Position numbers and translations under genes: made by a program. Source: CAMCXT01 sp046302715 (lineage in GTDB: Bacteria; Bacteroidota; Bacteroidia; M30B66). From it: a DNA stretch of 64,000 nucleotides. Under the pieces are notes generated by a model. It was not told the DNA's origin. It made no database searches and saw nothing but the letters and a program-made list of their open reading frames with translations. The stretch spans positions 1 to 64,000 of the forward strand of contig JBKCHQ010000200.1 in assembly GCA_046302715.1 (NCBI GenBank), in the 5' to 3' direction. Positions 16,899-25,073 of this stretch are shown piece after piece (positions within the stretch are counted from its first letter, which is position 1; every line of letters begins with the position of its first letter).

Positions 16899-18911
16899 TT
16901 AACGCATAATTTCTTTTTCAAGTAATTTATACTCTTCTTGTTGAGGGAAATATCGTATAAGTTTTTTAATATTTCTTTGAGCCATTTCGGTATCACCGTT
17001 AAACATTTGAAGACCCACTAAATTGATCCAGGCTTGGTGGTAGTTGGGATCGAGTGCGATTGCTTTTTTATAGTATAATTCAGCTTTTTTACTGTCACCT
17101 TCTAGCAATTTAACATATCCTAAATTGCACCATGCAGCAGCAAAAAACGGGGCCTCGTTTATCAATTTAAACCAAGTGCTGCCGGCTTTATCTTTTTGAC
17201 CGCTCTTAAATAATGCAGACGCATATTTATTAGCAAAATCGAACTGATACGGGGCTAGGGTGCAGGCTTTGCTGAAAAAGGGTAATGCGAGGTCAACCAA
17301 TCCCAGTTCGGAGTAGCTTTCGGCAATGCGATAGGCGGTCCAGGCATCTAAGTTGTTTAGCGATTTATTGAGTAAGATTTGTCCCAGCACTTTATTATTT
17401 CCAAGTTTTTGCACCAAGGAGGTTATTTTAGCATAGTCTTTACGGGTAAAATGGAGATGAATAGATTCTTTTAAAAGGCGATTGTTTTGAGTATTTGCTT
17501 TACTCAATAATGTTTCTGCACTGTCAAGTAAGAAGTTTTTGCCGGGATCAAATTTTTCAAACTGTTGTATGTAGGCAATAATTTTACTGCGCTCGTCAGG
17601 TTGGGTGTTGTTGATACATTCGAGCCGTAAAAAACTTCCGGTATTCTCTGATCTAACGTTCTCTTTTGCCGCGTTTTTACGGATATAATGGTCATGTACA
17701 CGTACATGCGGTATGTCCATTGAGCCGCTTACAGGCATATGACAACTCACGCAGTTGTTGTTAGATTTTTTCTGAACCATGACGTCTTCAGTACACACTT
17801 TTTGATCTGATTTTGTATGACAAGAAGCACAAATAGTATTGAAATGTCCCTCGTTTTGTTTTTGAACGCTCACATGCGGATTATGGCAGGTAACGCAGGT
17901 CATCGCATTTTTGTAGGGACGCAGACTATTGGCGCTGCCTTTTCGTTGAGCCATAACTTTAAAGCAGCTGCTCATTTTTAATCGGTCGGCATGCGAGGCC
18001 ATAATAAAATGCTCTTCATCGTTTTCATAACGAGGAAGGTAAACATCCATCACCTCATTGAGCCGCATGGATGGTTTGAAATCAAAAAAGGACTTGCCCT
18101 CTTTTAATACAGCATTTCCTTGGAGATGGCAGCGCTGACAAAGGTCGAACTGTGCATCAATGGGTAATTTGCCCGGATTAACAATCGAATAATCAATATG
18201 CTTTGCTGTATCAATTAATATCCCTGCTTGTTTTTCGCGTACATGTATGCTGCCCGGACCATGACAACGTTCACAGTCGATACCTTCGGGGATGTTTAAG
18301 AATTTATTCTCTGAACCGGCAACAAATTCTGGATAGGCGTTATGACAGGCCATACATTCCAGTCCTATCTGTCGGCTAAATCTCGAGTTAAATCCGTTTT
18401 CATATCCCGGCGGCAAATCCCAAATCCCTTTTTGGGTGTAAAAGGTTAAGGGCGCCTGAAAAACATACCCGTTCCAATTAAACAGATGCGAATTGGTGTG
18501 TTGTCCCGATCCAATAATATACGATATGCTTTGTTTTCGTTTATGGACGGTGTCAGTGCCTTCGAGTCGATATTCCAGCACATACATGCTGTCGGAGGAA
18601 TACTTCATCTGGTACCATAAATTCAGATCCTTATCATAAACAGGGTCTTGTTTGGCCAGGCGACCCGCAGATTTATCGGGATGTGCATTTGAAAGCGAAC
18701 GCCCCATTCCGGTTTCAAGAAATCCTTGATGCGCCCCTGCATGACAGCTTAAGCACACGGTTTTGCCTACATAGCGAACGGAGTCGTGCAGATTTAAATA
18801 GGTTTGATTTTTTGCAGCCTGTTTTTCGCTGGAGCAGTAAAAGCCCAAAAAACCAAGAAAAACAATGGATAAGGCGCTGAGTATTCGTTTCACAAAAGGG
18901 GCTTTCCGCAA
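16899..18911 (-). CDS. Seven-haem c-type cytochrome fused to TPR repeats, exported
   Basis: 670 residues. An N-terminal hydrophobic segment (about 9-27) precedes a cysteine (GFYCSS), perhaps a weak lipobox; the protein is exported in either case. The first 400 residues contain seven CxxCH haem sites: CLSCH, CMACH, CERCH, CQRCH, CVTCH, CASCH and CVSCH, in the layout of cytochrome c554/nitrite-reductase-like multihaem proteins. The C-terminal 200 residues form about four TPR repeats (AAWCNLGYVKLLEGDSKKAE is the best). A periplasmic or outer-surface electron carrier with a protein-docking arm is a reasonable guess. No catalytic substrate can be named. It follows the acetyltransferase gene by 5 bases and precedes mltG by 12. 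Confidence 0.85.
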   Translation of the reverse strand: MRKAPFVKRILSALSIVFLGFLGFYCSSEKQAAKNQTYLNLHDSVRYVGKTVCLSCHAGAHQGFLETGMGRSLSNAHPDKSAGRLAKQDPVYDKDLNLWYQMKYSSDSMYVLEYRLEGTDTVHKRKQSISYIIGSGQHTNSHLFNWNGYVFQAPLTFYTQKGIWDLPPGYENGFNSRFSRQIGLECMACHNAYPEFVAGSENKFLNIPEGIDCERCHGPGSIHVREKQAGILIDTAKHIDYSIVNPGKLPIDAQFDLCQRCHLQGNAVLKEGKSFFDFKPSMRLNEVMDVYLPRYENDEEHFIMASHADRLKMSSCFKVMAQRKGSANSLRPYKNAMTCVTCHNPHVSVQKQNEGHFNTICASCHTKSDQKVCTEDVMVQKKSNNNCVSCHMPVSGSMDIPHVRVHDHYIRKNAAKENVRSENTGSFLRLECINNTQPDERSKIIAYIQQFEKFDPGKNFLLDSAETLLSKANTQNNRLLKESIHLHFTRKDYAKITSLVQKLGNNKVLGQILLNKSLNNLDAWTAYRIAESYSELGLVDLALPFFSKACTLAPYQFDFANKYASALFKSGQKDKAGSTWFKLINEAPFFAAAWCNLGYVKLLEGDSKKAELYYKKAIALDPNYHQAWINLVGLQMFNGDTEMAQRNIKKLIRYFPQQEEYKLLEKEIMR

Positions 18912-18916
18912 ATTTA

Positions 18917-19387
18917 TTAATCCAATTTGTATTCAAGGCAAACCCTTGAATCGCTTTGCAATATTTCTTTAAACCCCGATTTCGTAAAAAGACGATGCGA
19001 TGCCCGATTATCGGTATAAACTTCGGCCATTAAGCATACCAAACCCCATTCATTGGCCTTTTCCAAAAGCAATTTTAAGGCGAGGAAGCCCAAACCTCTA
19101 TTTCTGAATGGGCCATCTATAATTATCCCTACATGGGCACACCGTTCGTTAAAATTCGCATCAAATAAATCAATAAATCCTACGGGCTGTTCATTATTGC
19201 AAATCACATAGCGTATCTGCAGATCGGTTTCGAAATCGCTTTCTTGTGAAATGTATGCTGCCAATTCGTCAACATTCGGAACAGGCGTATTGGGCAAATG
19301 ATACCGAATCACCTCTGGATGGCTTTCAACCTTTAATAAAAAAGGCAAATCCATTATATCCAACCGTCGCAGTGTAACTTTGCTCAT
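18917..19387 (-). CDS. GNAT family N-acetyltransferase (RimJ/RimL type)
   Basis: A 156-residue acetyltransferase: N-terminus VTLRRLDIMDLPFLLKVE, the strand-helix with GFIDLFDANF, then the acetyl-CoA site GPFRNRGLGFLALKLLLEKA (about 92-111) and the C-terminal NRASHRLFTKSGFKE. This arrangement is that of the RimJ/RimL/SpeG branch, which acetylates protein N-termini or polyamines. Its acceptor is unknown. It ends 5 bases before the cytochrome gene and follows the hybrid kinase gene by 30 bases, so it may be expressed with either. Confidence 0.85.
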   Translation of the reverse strand: MSKVTLRRLDIMDLPFLLKVESHPEVIRYHLPNTPVPNVDELAAYISQESDFETDLQIRYVICNNEQPVGFIDLFDANFNERCAHVGIIIDGPFRNRGLGFLALKLLLEKANEWGLVCLMAEVYTDNRASHRLFTKSGFKEILQSDSRVCLEYKLD

Positions 19388-19417
19388 AAACTTGGGTAAA
19401 GTTACACAAAGGGCTGC

Positions 19418-21403
19418 TTAAGCAGTAATGGGCTTTAGCGCGTGCAATTTTATTTTGGTGTACAAATCATTCTGCTCCAGAGGTTTGGTTACAAAATCAT
19501 TCATCCCTGAGTCAAGAACTTTTTTGCGTGTTTCTGGAAATGCATCGGCGGTGAGTGCGATGATTGGAATTTCGGGGTTTCTCAAGCGGTTGGAGCGATC
19601 GCGAATGTATGCAGTAGCCTCGTAGCCACTCATTACAGGCATTTGCAAATCCATTAGTACGAGCGCATAATCGTGTTCCTTAAGGAGGTTCACCGCCTGT
19701 AGTCCATCGTCTGCAAAATCAACTTTAACATTCCATAAGTCAAGCACCTGATTGGCCACAAATTGGTTCATTGGATTATCTTCAACCAGCAGCACTTTCA
19801 TTCCGTTGAAATCACGTTTTTCGACCAATTCAGCAATTTGCTCTTCTTCGGTTCCGGGATTATCAGACTGACTTAATTCAAAATCCAGTTCGAAGTGAAA
19901 TACCGTTCCTTTTCCAACCTCCGACTCCAACGAAATTTTCCCTCCCTGCATCTCAACCAGTTGTCGAGTAATTGCCAGGCCTAAGCCAGTGCCTCCAAAT
20001 CTACGCGTGATATCGGTATACGCTTGTGTATAGGATTCGAAAACAGACGTTATTTTGTCTTTGGGAATACCAATTCCGGTATCCTCCACTTCAAATGCAA
20101 GCTTAATATTCGTTCCTACTTCCTGTATCGTTTTTATTCTTAAATAAACCGAGCCTTCTTTTGTAAATTTAATCGCGTTCGATAGCAGGTTCAATAAAAT
20201 TTGATTGAGCCTGAATGGATCACCCCTCAAATATTGTGGGGTATTGGGCTCCCAATCAATTTTTAGGGCAATGCCCTTTTCTTCGGCTTTAAAAACAAAT
20301 GTTTTTCTGATTTCGTGTAGCTTTGAGATGAGATCGAAATGAATGTTTTCGAACTCCATTTTGCCCGATTCAATTTTTGAGAAATCCAAAATATCGTTAA
20401 TAATCACCAAGAGATTATCGGCCGAATATTTAATGGATCGTATGTTTTCGAGCTGTTTGTTGCTCATATTTTCTTTGAGTAGCAATTCAGATAGCCCTAT
20501 TATGGCATTCATGGGCGTACGTATTTCGTGGCTCATGTTGCTAAGGAATTCTGATTTTGCTTTAGCTGTGCGCTCTGCTTCCAGCTTAGATTCGAGAATA
20601 TCCCATTCGGCCTTTTTACGCTCAGTGATGTCTTGTCCATACACTACAACCCCTTCAATTCGTCCGTTGGCTCCCATTATCGGATTAAATAAGAAATCGT
20701 AAAAGATGGATTGTTCCGAACCTTGACCAAATTCCTCGGTAACTTTAAGATGCTGCCCCGACATGGCCAATTCAAGGTTTTTTCTTATGATTTCTCGTTC
20801 ATCATCATTTGTAAATGAATCAAGCGCACACATCCCGTCTTGCGGAGTTTTGCCATTGAGTTTATGAATGGCTTGGCAAAAAACAGAATTAAAGGCTGTG
20901 TAATTTAAATGCCAGTCAACCGAAAATACCATTGCTTTGGTGCTTTCCAATATGGCATTGAGTTTTGTGTTGTTTTCAACCAATGCTTTTTCGGCGGCCA
21001 GCTTTTTATGTTCTGCATCTCTTAAGCGCAAGCCCGAGTTTATTATTTTGGTAATATTTTCTGGATTAACTTCATCTTTTGGGAAATAATCGAAGGCGCC
21101 CGCCTTCATCATTTCAACGGCAATTTTTTCATCGCCTTGCGATGTAAGTACCGCGATGGGCGCTGATATACCCGACTCCTTTAGCTTTTTAAGAAGCGTT
21201 AAACCGTCAATCCCTGGCATTTGATAGTCTAAAAACACGAGATCGAATTCGATATCGTATAATACTTCAAATGCCTGATCGGCTCTGTTACAATGCGTTA
21301 ATGAAAAGTCTAAGCCCGAACGCTTAAGCGCCCGTTCAAAAGCCATGGCGTCAAACTCATCATCATCCACTAAAAATATCCGTATAGTATTTCCCTGATT
21401 CAT
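19418..21403 (-). CDS. Hybrid histidine kinase: REC-PAS-HisKA-HATPase-REC, cytosolic
   Basis: Start set at the ATG at 21403 (661 residues, MNQGNTIRIFLVDDDEFD); the frame opens earlier only from a TTG. Order: receiver 1 with D59 (VFLDYQMPG), a PAS domain about 145-265 ending in the typical GQDITERKKAE, HisKA with H292 (SNMSHEIRTPMNAI), HATPase with N box (LLSNAIKF), G1 (DTGIGIP) and G2 (GTGLGLAI), and receiver 2 (LVLMDLQMPVMSG). There is no membrane segment or signal peptide, so it works in the cytosol. With a receiver at each end it can accept phosphate from another kinase and relay it. It follows the single-domain regulator gene by 78 bases. Confidence 0.93.
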   Translation of the reverse strand: MNQGNTIRIFLVDDDEFDAMAFERALKRSGLDFSLTHCNRADQAFEVLYDIEFDLVFLDYQMPGIDGLTLLKKLKESGISAPIAVLTSQGDEKIAVEMMKAGAFDYFPKDEVNPENITKIINSGLRLRDAEHKKLAAEKALVENNTKLNAILESTKAMVFSVDWHLNYTAFNSVFCQAIHKLNGKTPQDGMCALDSFTNDDEREIIRKNLELAMSGQHLKVTEEFGQGSEQSIFYDFLFNPIMGANGRIEGVVVYGQDITERKKAEWDILESKLEAERTAKAKSEFLSNMSHEIRTPMNAIIGLSELLLKENMSNKQLENIRSIKYSADNLLVIINDILDFSKIESGKMEFENIHFDLISKLHEIRKTFVFKAEEKGIALKIDWEPNTPQYLRGDPFRLNQILLNLLSNAIKFTKEGSVYLRIKTIQEVGTNIKLAFEVEDTGIGIPKDKITSVFESYTQAYTDITRRFGGTGLGLAITRQLVEMQGGKISLESEVGKGTVFHFELDFELSQSDNPGTEEEQIAELVEKRDFNGMKVLLVEDNPMNQFVANQVLDLWNVKVDFADDGLQAVNLLKEHDYALVLMDLQMPVMSGYEATAYIRDRSNRLRNPEIPIIALTADAFPETRKKVLDSGMNDFVTKPLEQNDLYTKIKLHALKPITA

Positions 21404-21481
21404 GTGTGTTGTAATAACCTTTTTAAAGGCAATTTCTATACGCACAATCTTAAAAGGGGTTTCAAAATCTTAGGCAATAAT

Positions 21482-21910
21482 TTACCCCGGATATTCGCAA
21501 AGGGTCCAGTAGTTTTTAAGTATAGAAACCGCACTCACAAAGTTCTCCATCGACAGGGGTTTTAGAATATATCCAGCCACATTTAATTTGTAGGCATCTA
21601 CTTTGTCCTTGTCTTCATTAGAAGTTGTCATAACGAAAACGGAAATATTCTTTAAATGCTCGTCTTTTCGTAATTCGTATAAAAATTCAATTCCACCCAT
21701 TCGAGGCATGTTAAGATCCAATAAAATAATACGAGGTATGGGTATAGCGGCTTGTCCGTCCTCGCCACGAAGCATGCTTAATGCTTCAATACCATTACCA
21801 GCATGATATAGTGGATTGGTGAGGTTGTTTTTTTGAAAGGCTCGTTTTACATTCATTACATCTACCTCGTCGTCTTCGACCAGTAATATGTTAATCATCT
21901 TTTCTGCCAT
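21482..21910 (-). CDS. Single-domain response regulator (Rcp1-like)
   Basis: 142 residues consisting of one receiver domain and no output domain. The acidic pair E12/D13/D14 (LLVEDDEVD), phospho-acceptor D65 (ILLDLNMPRMGG), the T/S at VMTTSNE and K at ILKPLS are all present. The extended loop between strand 2 and 3 (about 45-60, GEDGQAAIPIP) is characteristic of the Rcp1 family that partners phytochrome-like and PAS kinases. It lies 5 bases after the kinase gene, which is therefore the obvious phosphodonor; it probably shuttles phosphate to the downstream hybrid kinase or acts by protein contact. Confidence 0.93.
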   Translation of the reverse strand: MAEKMINILLVEDDEVDVMNVKRAFQKNNLTNPLYHAGNGIEALSMLRGEDGQAAIPIPRIILLDLNMPRMGGIEFLYELRKDEHLKNISVFVMTTSNEDKDKVDAYKLNVAGYILKPLSMENFVSAVSILKNYWTLCEYPG

Positions 21911-21915
21911 GGCAA

Positions 21916-23838
21916 TTAGCTTATTGTGTTAGGATTGGTTTCGATTTTTGGGATGGTAAATTTAAAGGTAGCGCCTTTCCCCTTTTCGCTCTCTACCCAT
22001 ACATGACCGCCTTGCTCTTCAATAATTTTTTTTACAATGGCAAGTCCAACACCAGTGCTTTCTATTACATCTCGAGCCTGCAGGGTTTGAAATATTACAA
22101 AAATTTTATCGTGAAACTCCGGTTCTATTCCCGGTCCATTATCGGTCACGCTGAATTCATATTGGCTTGAACTTTCAGCTGCTTTTATTGAAATTTCGGG
22201 GTTTTCGGACGAGTTATATTTAATGGCATTGCTAATTAGGTTAGCAAAGATTTGTTCGAGTAACAGCTTTTCGCCCCAAATTGAGGGTAAATGCTCTTGA
22301 ATGTTCACCTTAAATGTGGAGGGGGGAGCTATTTCATTCACTATTTCAGGGATGAATACATTCATATCAATAAACTGATACTCATTTTTGGTTCTTCCTG
22401 CCCTCGAATACTGTAGAATTCCATTAATAAGCGATTCCAGTCGTAGAATCCGCCCCCGAAGCATCTCGAAGTTCTTTTTGGTTCCCCCTTCGAGCTTGCC
22501 TTCCAAATCTTCTTCAATCCAAACCGATAAATTGTTAATGGCTCTTAATGGAGCTTTTAAGTCATGCGAAACAATGTAGGCAAACTGGTCAAGTTCTTTG
22601 TTGATTTTTTCTAGACTGGAGGCGTATTCCTTTATTTGATTTTCATTTTGGGTACGTTCGGTTATGTCTTGAAGTGTCCCGGTTAATTTTACTATGGTAT
22701 TTTGTTTGTCGAAAACAGGTCGGATGTTAAAATTTAAACTCGAGATTTGATTTTTGGATTTTTGAATCTGAATGTCGGTATTTACTTCTTCCTTTAGTTG
22801 AAGTTTTTGCCAAATTTCGTCCAATACCAATTTATCGTCATTGAGTAATTTTTTCTTCAGTAATAATGGAAATTCAAGATCGAAAACTACATCTTCTTTT
22901 CTCATTCCGAGTAGTGATGGACAATTATCGGTAAACTGAATTCGACCGTTCTCCATATCTACTTCAAAGGTTCCCATTTGGGCCATTTCCTGAGCCTCGA
23001 CTAGCTCCTGTCTATTTTTAAACAAGAATAATTCCTGATTTCGGCGCTGGAGGCTTCCGCTTAGCGAGCTTGAAAAATTATTTAAAATGGATCGGGCAAT
23101 ACTGTTTAAACCCGTTGACTCGGTAGGGAATATGTACCCGATAATGCCCCATAATACCCCTCCTGAATGTACAGGGGTTAGATGAAAAGCGTTATTGCCA
23201 TTTGTACTTATGGTGGCATCAGCTGAGATGGTTTGCCCCGCTATTAATGCATCATAAAACTTAAAATATGAAGAGCTTAAAATGTCAATGGAGTTGGCTG
23301 TGGAAGTATCGGAATTAAAGATGAGGCGTTGGTTGTCATGCTTCCATTTAATACGTTCAATAAAGAGCGTATCGCTTTCGCCGTTATCAGTTTTCTCCCA
23401 TAAAAACACCTCAACAGCACCGATTGCTTGCGATACCGAATTAAGAGCATCAGACAATGCCTCCTCGTAAGATGACTTAACCAATAATACGGTTGACGCG
23501 TTATTGGTTGCCGTAAGGAGCTTATCGGTTTTGTTGAGCTCTTCCTCACGAATCTTACGGGCTTCAATTTCAGTTATAAGTTCTTCATTGAGCTGCTCGT
23601 ATTCGCGGGTTCTCGTTTTAACTTTCGACTCCAACGACGCGTTAAGTTCGTTAAGTTGTTGGTTCGATTTAAATAACTCATTTGAACTCACCTCTAAGGT
23701 TCGCTCCAGCTGTTCGTAGTCTAAATCATAACTGGTATAGGCCTCACTTACTGCTTTTAAAAAAGCATCCCATTCTGCAGATTGAGGCTCAGCATTCGGA
23801 AAAAATTTTTTTAATTGTCGTTGAAGCAGGCGATGCAT
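21916..23838 (-). CDS. Cytosolic sensor histidine kinase (coiled coil-GAF-like-PAS-HisKA-HATPase)
   Basis: 640 residues, no membrane segment. The N-terminus (1-105) is helical: a segment RQLKKFF...AFLKAVSEAY..YDLDYEQLERTLE and then a coiled coil. As I recall, such a segment is seen in kinases linked to FIST sensors. Next comes a GAF-like region (about 105-265), a PAS domain (about 285-395, ending LQDITERTQNE), HisKA with H425 (IVSHDLKAPLRA) and HATPase (N box LISNAIKYN, G1 DNGPGI, G2 STGVGLAIVKKI). The HisKA type is the one found in phytochrome-like kinases that signal to Rcp1-type regulators, which is the next gene. The FIST gene ends 8 bases upstream. Confidence 0.92.
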   Translation of the reverse strand: MHRLLQRQLKKFFPNAEPQSAEWDAFLKAVSEAYTSYDLDYEQLERTLEVSSNELFKSNQQLNELNASLESKVKTRTREYEQLNEELITEIEARKIREEELNKTDKLLTATNNASTVLLVKSSYEEALSDALNSVSQAIGAVEVFLWEKTDNGESDTLFIERIKWKHDNQRLIFNSDTSTANSIDILSSSYFKFYDALIAGQTISADATISTNGNNAFHLTPVHSGGVLWGIIGYIFPTESTGLNSIARSILNNFSSSLSGSLQRRNQELFLFKNRQELVEAQEMAQMGTFEVDMENGRIQFTDNCPSLLGMRKEDVVFDLEFPLLLKKKLLNDDKLVLDEIWQKLQLKEEVNTDIQIQKSKNQISSLNFNIRPVFDKQNTIVKLTGTLQDITERTQNENQIKEYASSLEKINKELDQFAYIVSHDLKAPLRAINNLSVWIEEDLEGKLEGGTKKNFEMLRGRILRLESLINGILQYSRAGRTKNEYQFIDMNVFIPEIVNEIAPPSTFKVNIQEHLPSIWGEKLLLEQIFANLISNAIKYNSSENPEISIKAAESSSQYEFSVTDNGPGIEPEFHDKIFVIFQTLQARDVIESTGVGLAIVKKIIEEQGGHVWVESEKGKGATFKFTIPKIETNPNTIS

Positions 23839-23846
23839 TGTTGCCT

Positions 23847-24983
23847 TTAATTTTCGGAAAGAACGGTAAGCGTCATAGTTTGGTTGTGCAATTCGCAGGC
23901 GGCATTATCCGAAAAAGGTGAGATTTCTCCGTATGAGTAAAAGCCTGTGCTGTGGTGTCCTTCGCCTAACAGGCGATAAACTCCTTCAACTTCTTCTTCT
24001 ACCAGCTGTTTGAGAACCAGTTTACGTCCAACGCAACTTACCAGTATAGCCAAATCTGTATGGTCCGATTTCATTCCATTACTGGTAATTTCAGCGGCTC
24101 TAATTGCGCCTTGAATGAGGCGTTCGGTATTTGCCTTCATCAGCCGAACATACGAACCTTCGGGCAAATCGCCTGCAAAGGTAATGCTTTGTTCGGCCTC
24201 GTTTACGGCAAGGATGGTGCGTACTACAGGTTGTTCATCTTCTTTTGTTCTAAGACTCAATGGGAAGAGCAGACCTGAGGAGGGTAAATGTTGTGCGTTC
24301 TCACCTAAAAATGACTTGTATAGTTCAAGAGCCGGCTGATTATCAATTGAGTACAGGACATTAGCTTTGCTGGAGGTTACCTTTCGTTCCACTCCAAATG
24401 GATCCCACCCGCCATATGACCCATAACTTACATTTATAGCGTCTCCATAAAATCCTACGGCTGTTATCGCTTTTTCCATCACTTCACCGTTTCTGGATAA
24501 CACATAAGTGTTTTTAAAATCGGCTCCATCACCGGCTAAACCTCCAGTTACGGTAATGCCCTCAGGAAGGCTCTCGCGCATACCTTTTACCAATTCAGAC
24601 CCGTTTACATGCAGCCCATCTGAGAGCACTAAAACATGTTTAAGGTCTTTTTTATCGAGTTGATGGATAAGATTTTTTCCGCAGAGGTAACTGTCTGCTG
24701 TTTCGTTCAACAACACTTGTGAAAATTCTATACGGGTTTTTTCGAACTCAATGGCCGTAGCAACCACAGTATCGTCATGAACGTTTTGCCCCATAATCTC
24801 TCCCGAAGTGGAGCATCCCATTATACCAGCATTGGGAAAAGCCTTTAATAACTCCTTAAATCGTTGCTTGTCTTGAAACATTTTTGGAGCGGCAAAAACC
24901 AGTAGCAGCTGTATATGTGTATTTACTTCAAGTTGAGGCACCCATGTGCTAGCGTCATTACAAATAAATTGGTTGATTTTCAT
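23847..24983 (-). CDS. FIST domain sensory protein
   Basis: 378 residues, no membrane segment and no fused output domain. It corresponds to FIST_N (about 30-215, with GIMGCSTSGEIMG, VLSDGLHVNGSELVKGM and VTGGLAGDGADF) followed by FIST_C (about 220-370, ending HSTGFYSYGEISP). FIST is a small-molecule sensing module proposed to bind amino acids or related ligands. As a stand-alone protein it needs a partner, which is most likely the kinase encoded 8 bases downstream. A poor -7 match (TAATTTTC, minus strand, 24999-25006) lies 15 bases upstream of its ATG, so the cluster may have its own promoter. Confidence 0.92.
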   Translation of the reverse strand: MKINQFICNDASTWVPQLEVNTHIQLLLVFAAPKMFQDKQRFKELLKAFPNAGIMGCSTSGEIMGQNVHDDTVVATAIEFEKTRIEFSQVLLNETADSYLCGKNLIHQLDKKDLKHVLVLSDGLHVNGSELVKGMRESLPEGITVTGGLAGDGADFKNTYVLSRNGEVMEKAITAVGFYGDAINVSYGSYGGWDPFGVERKVTSSKANVLYSIDNQPALELYKSFLGENAQHLPSSGLLFPLSLRTKEDEQPVVRTILAVNEAEQSITFAGDLPEGSYVRLMKANTERLIQGAIRAAEITSNGMKSDHTDLAILVSCVGRKLVLKQLVEEEVEGVYRLLGEGHHSTGFYSYGEISPFSDNAACELHNQTMTLTVLSEN

Positions 24984-25022
24984 AGAGCAGGTTTATCCGA
25001 AAATTAGGTAAGCGCTAAAGTG

Positions 25023-25051
25023 CAAAAAAAAACGCCCCGTTGTAAGAGCGC
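25023..25051 (-). terminator. Possible rho-independent terminator after the CHU_C gene
   Basis: On the minus strand CGCTC (25050-25046) can pair with GGGCG (25037-25033), one pair being G-T, and a run of nine T follows at once. It is 23 bases after the stop of the large surface-protein gene and would separate it from the FIST cluster. The stem is short, so strength is uncertain. Confidence 0.55.
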
Positions 25052-25073
25052 TTTAAAAATTCTTTAGAAATAA

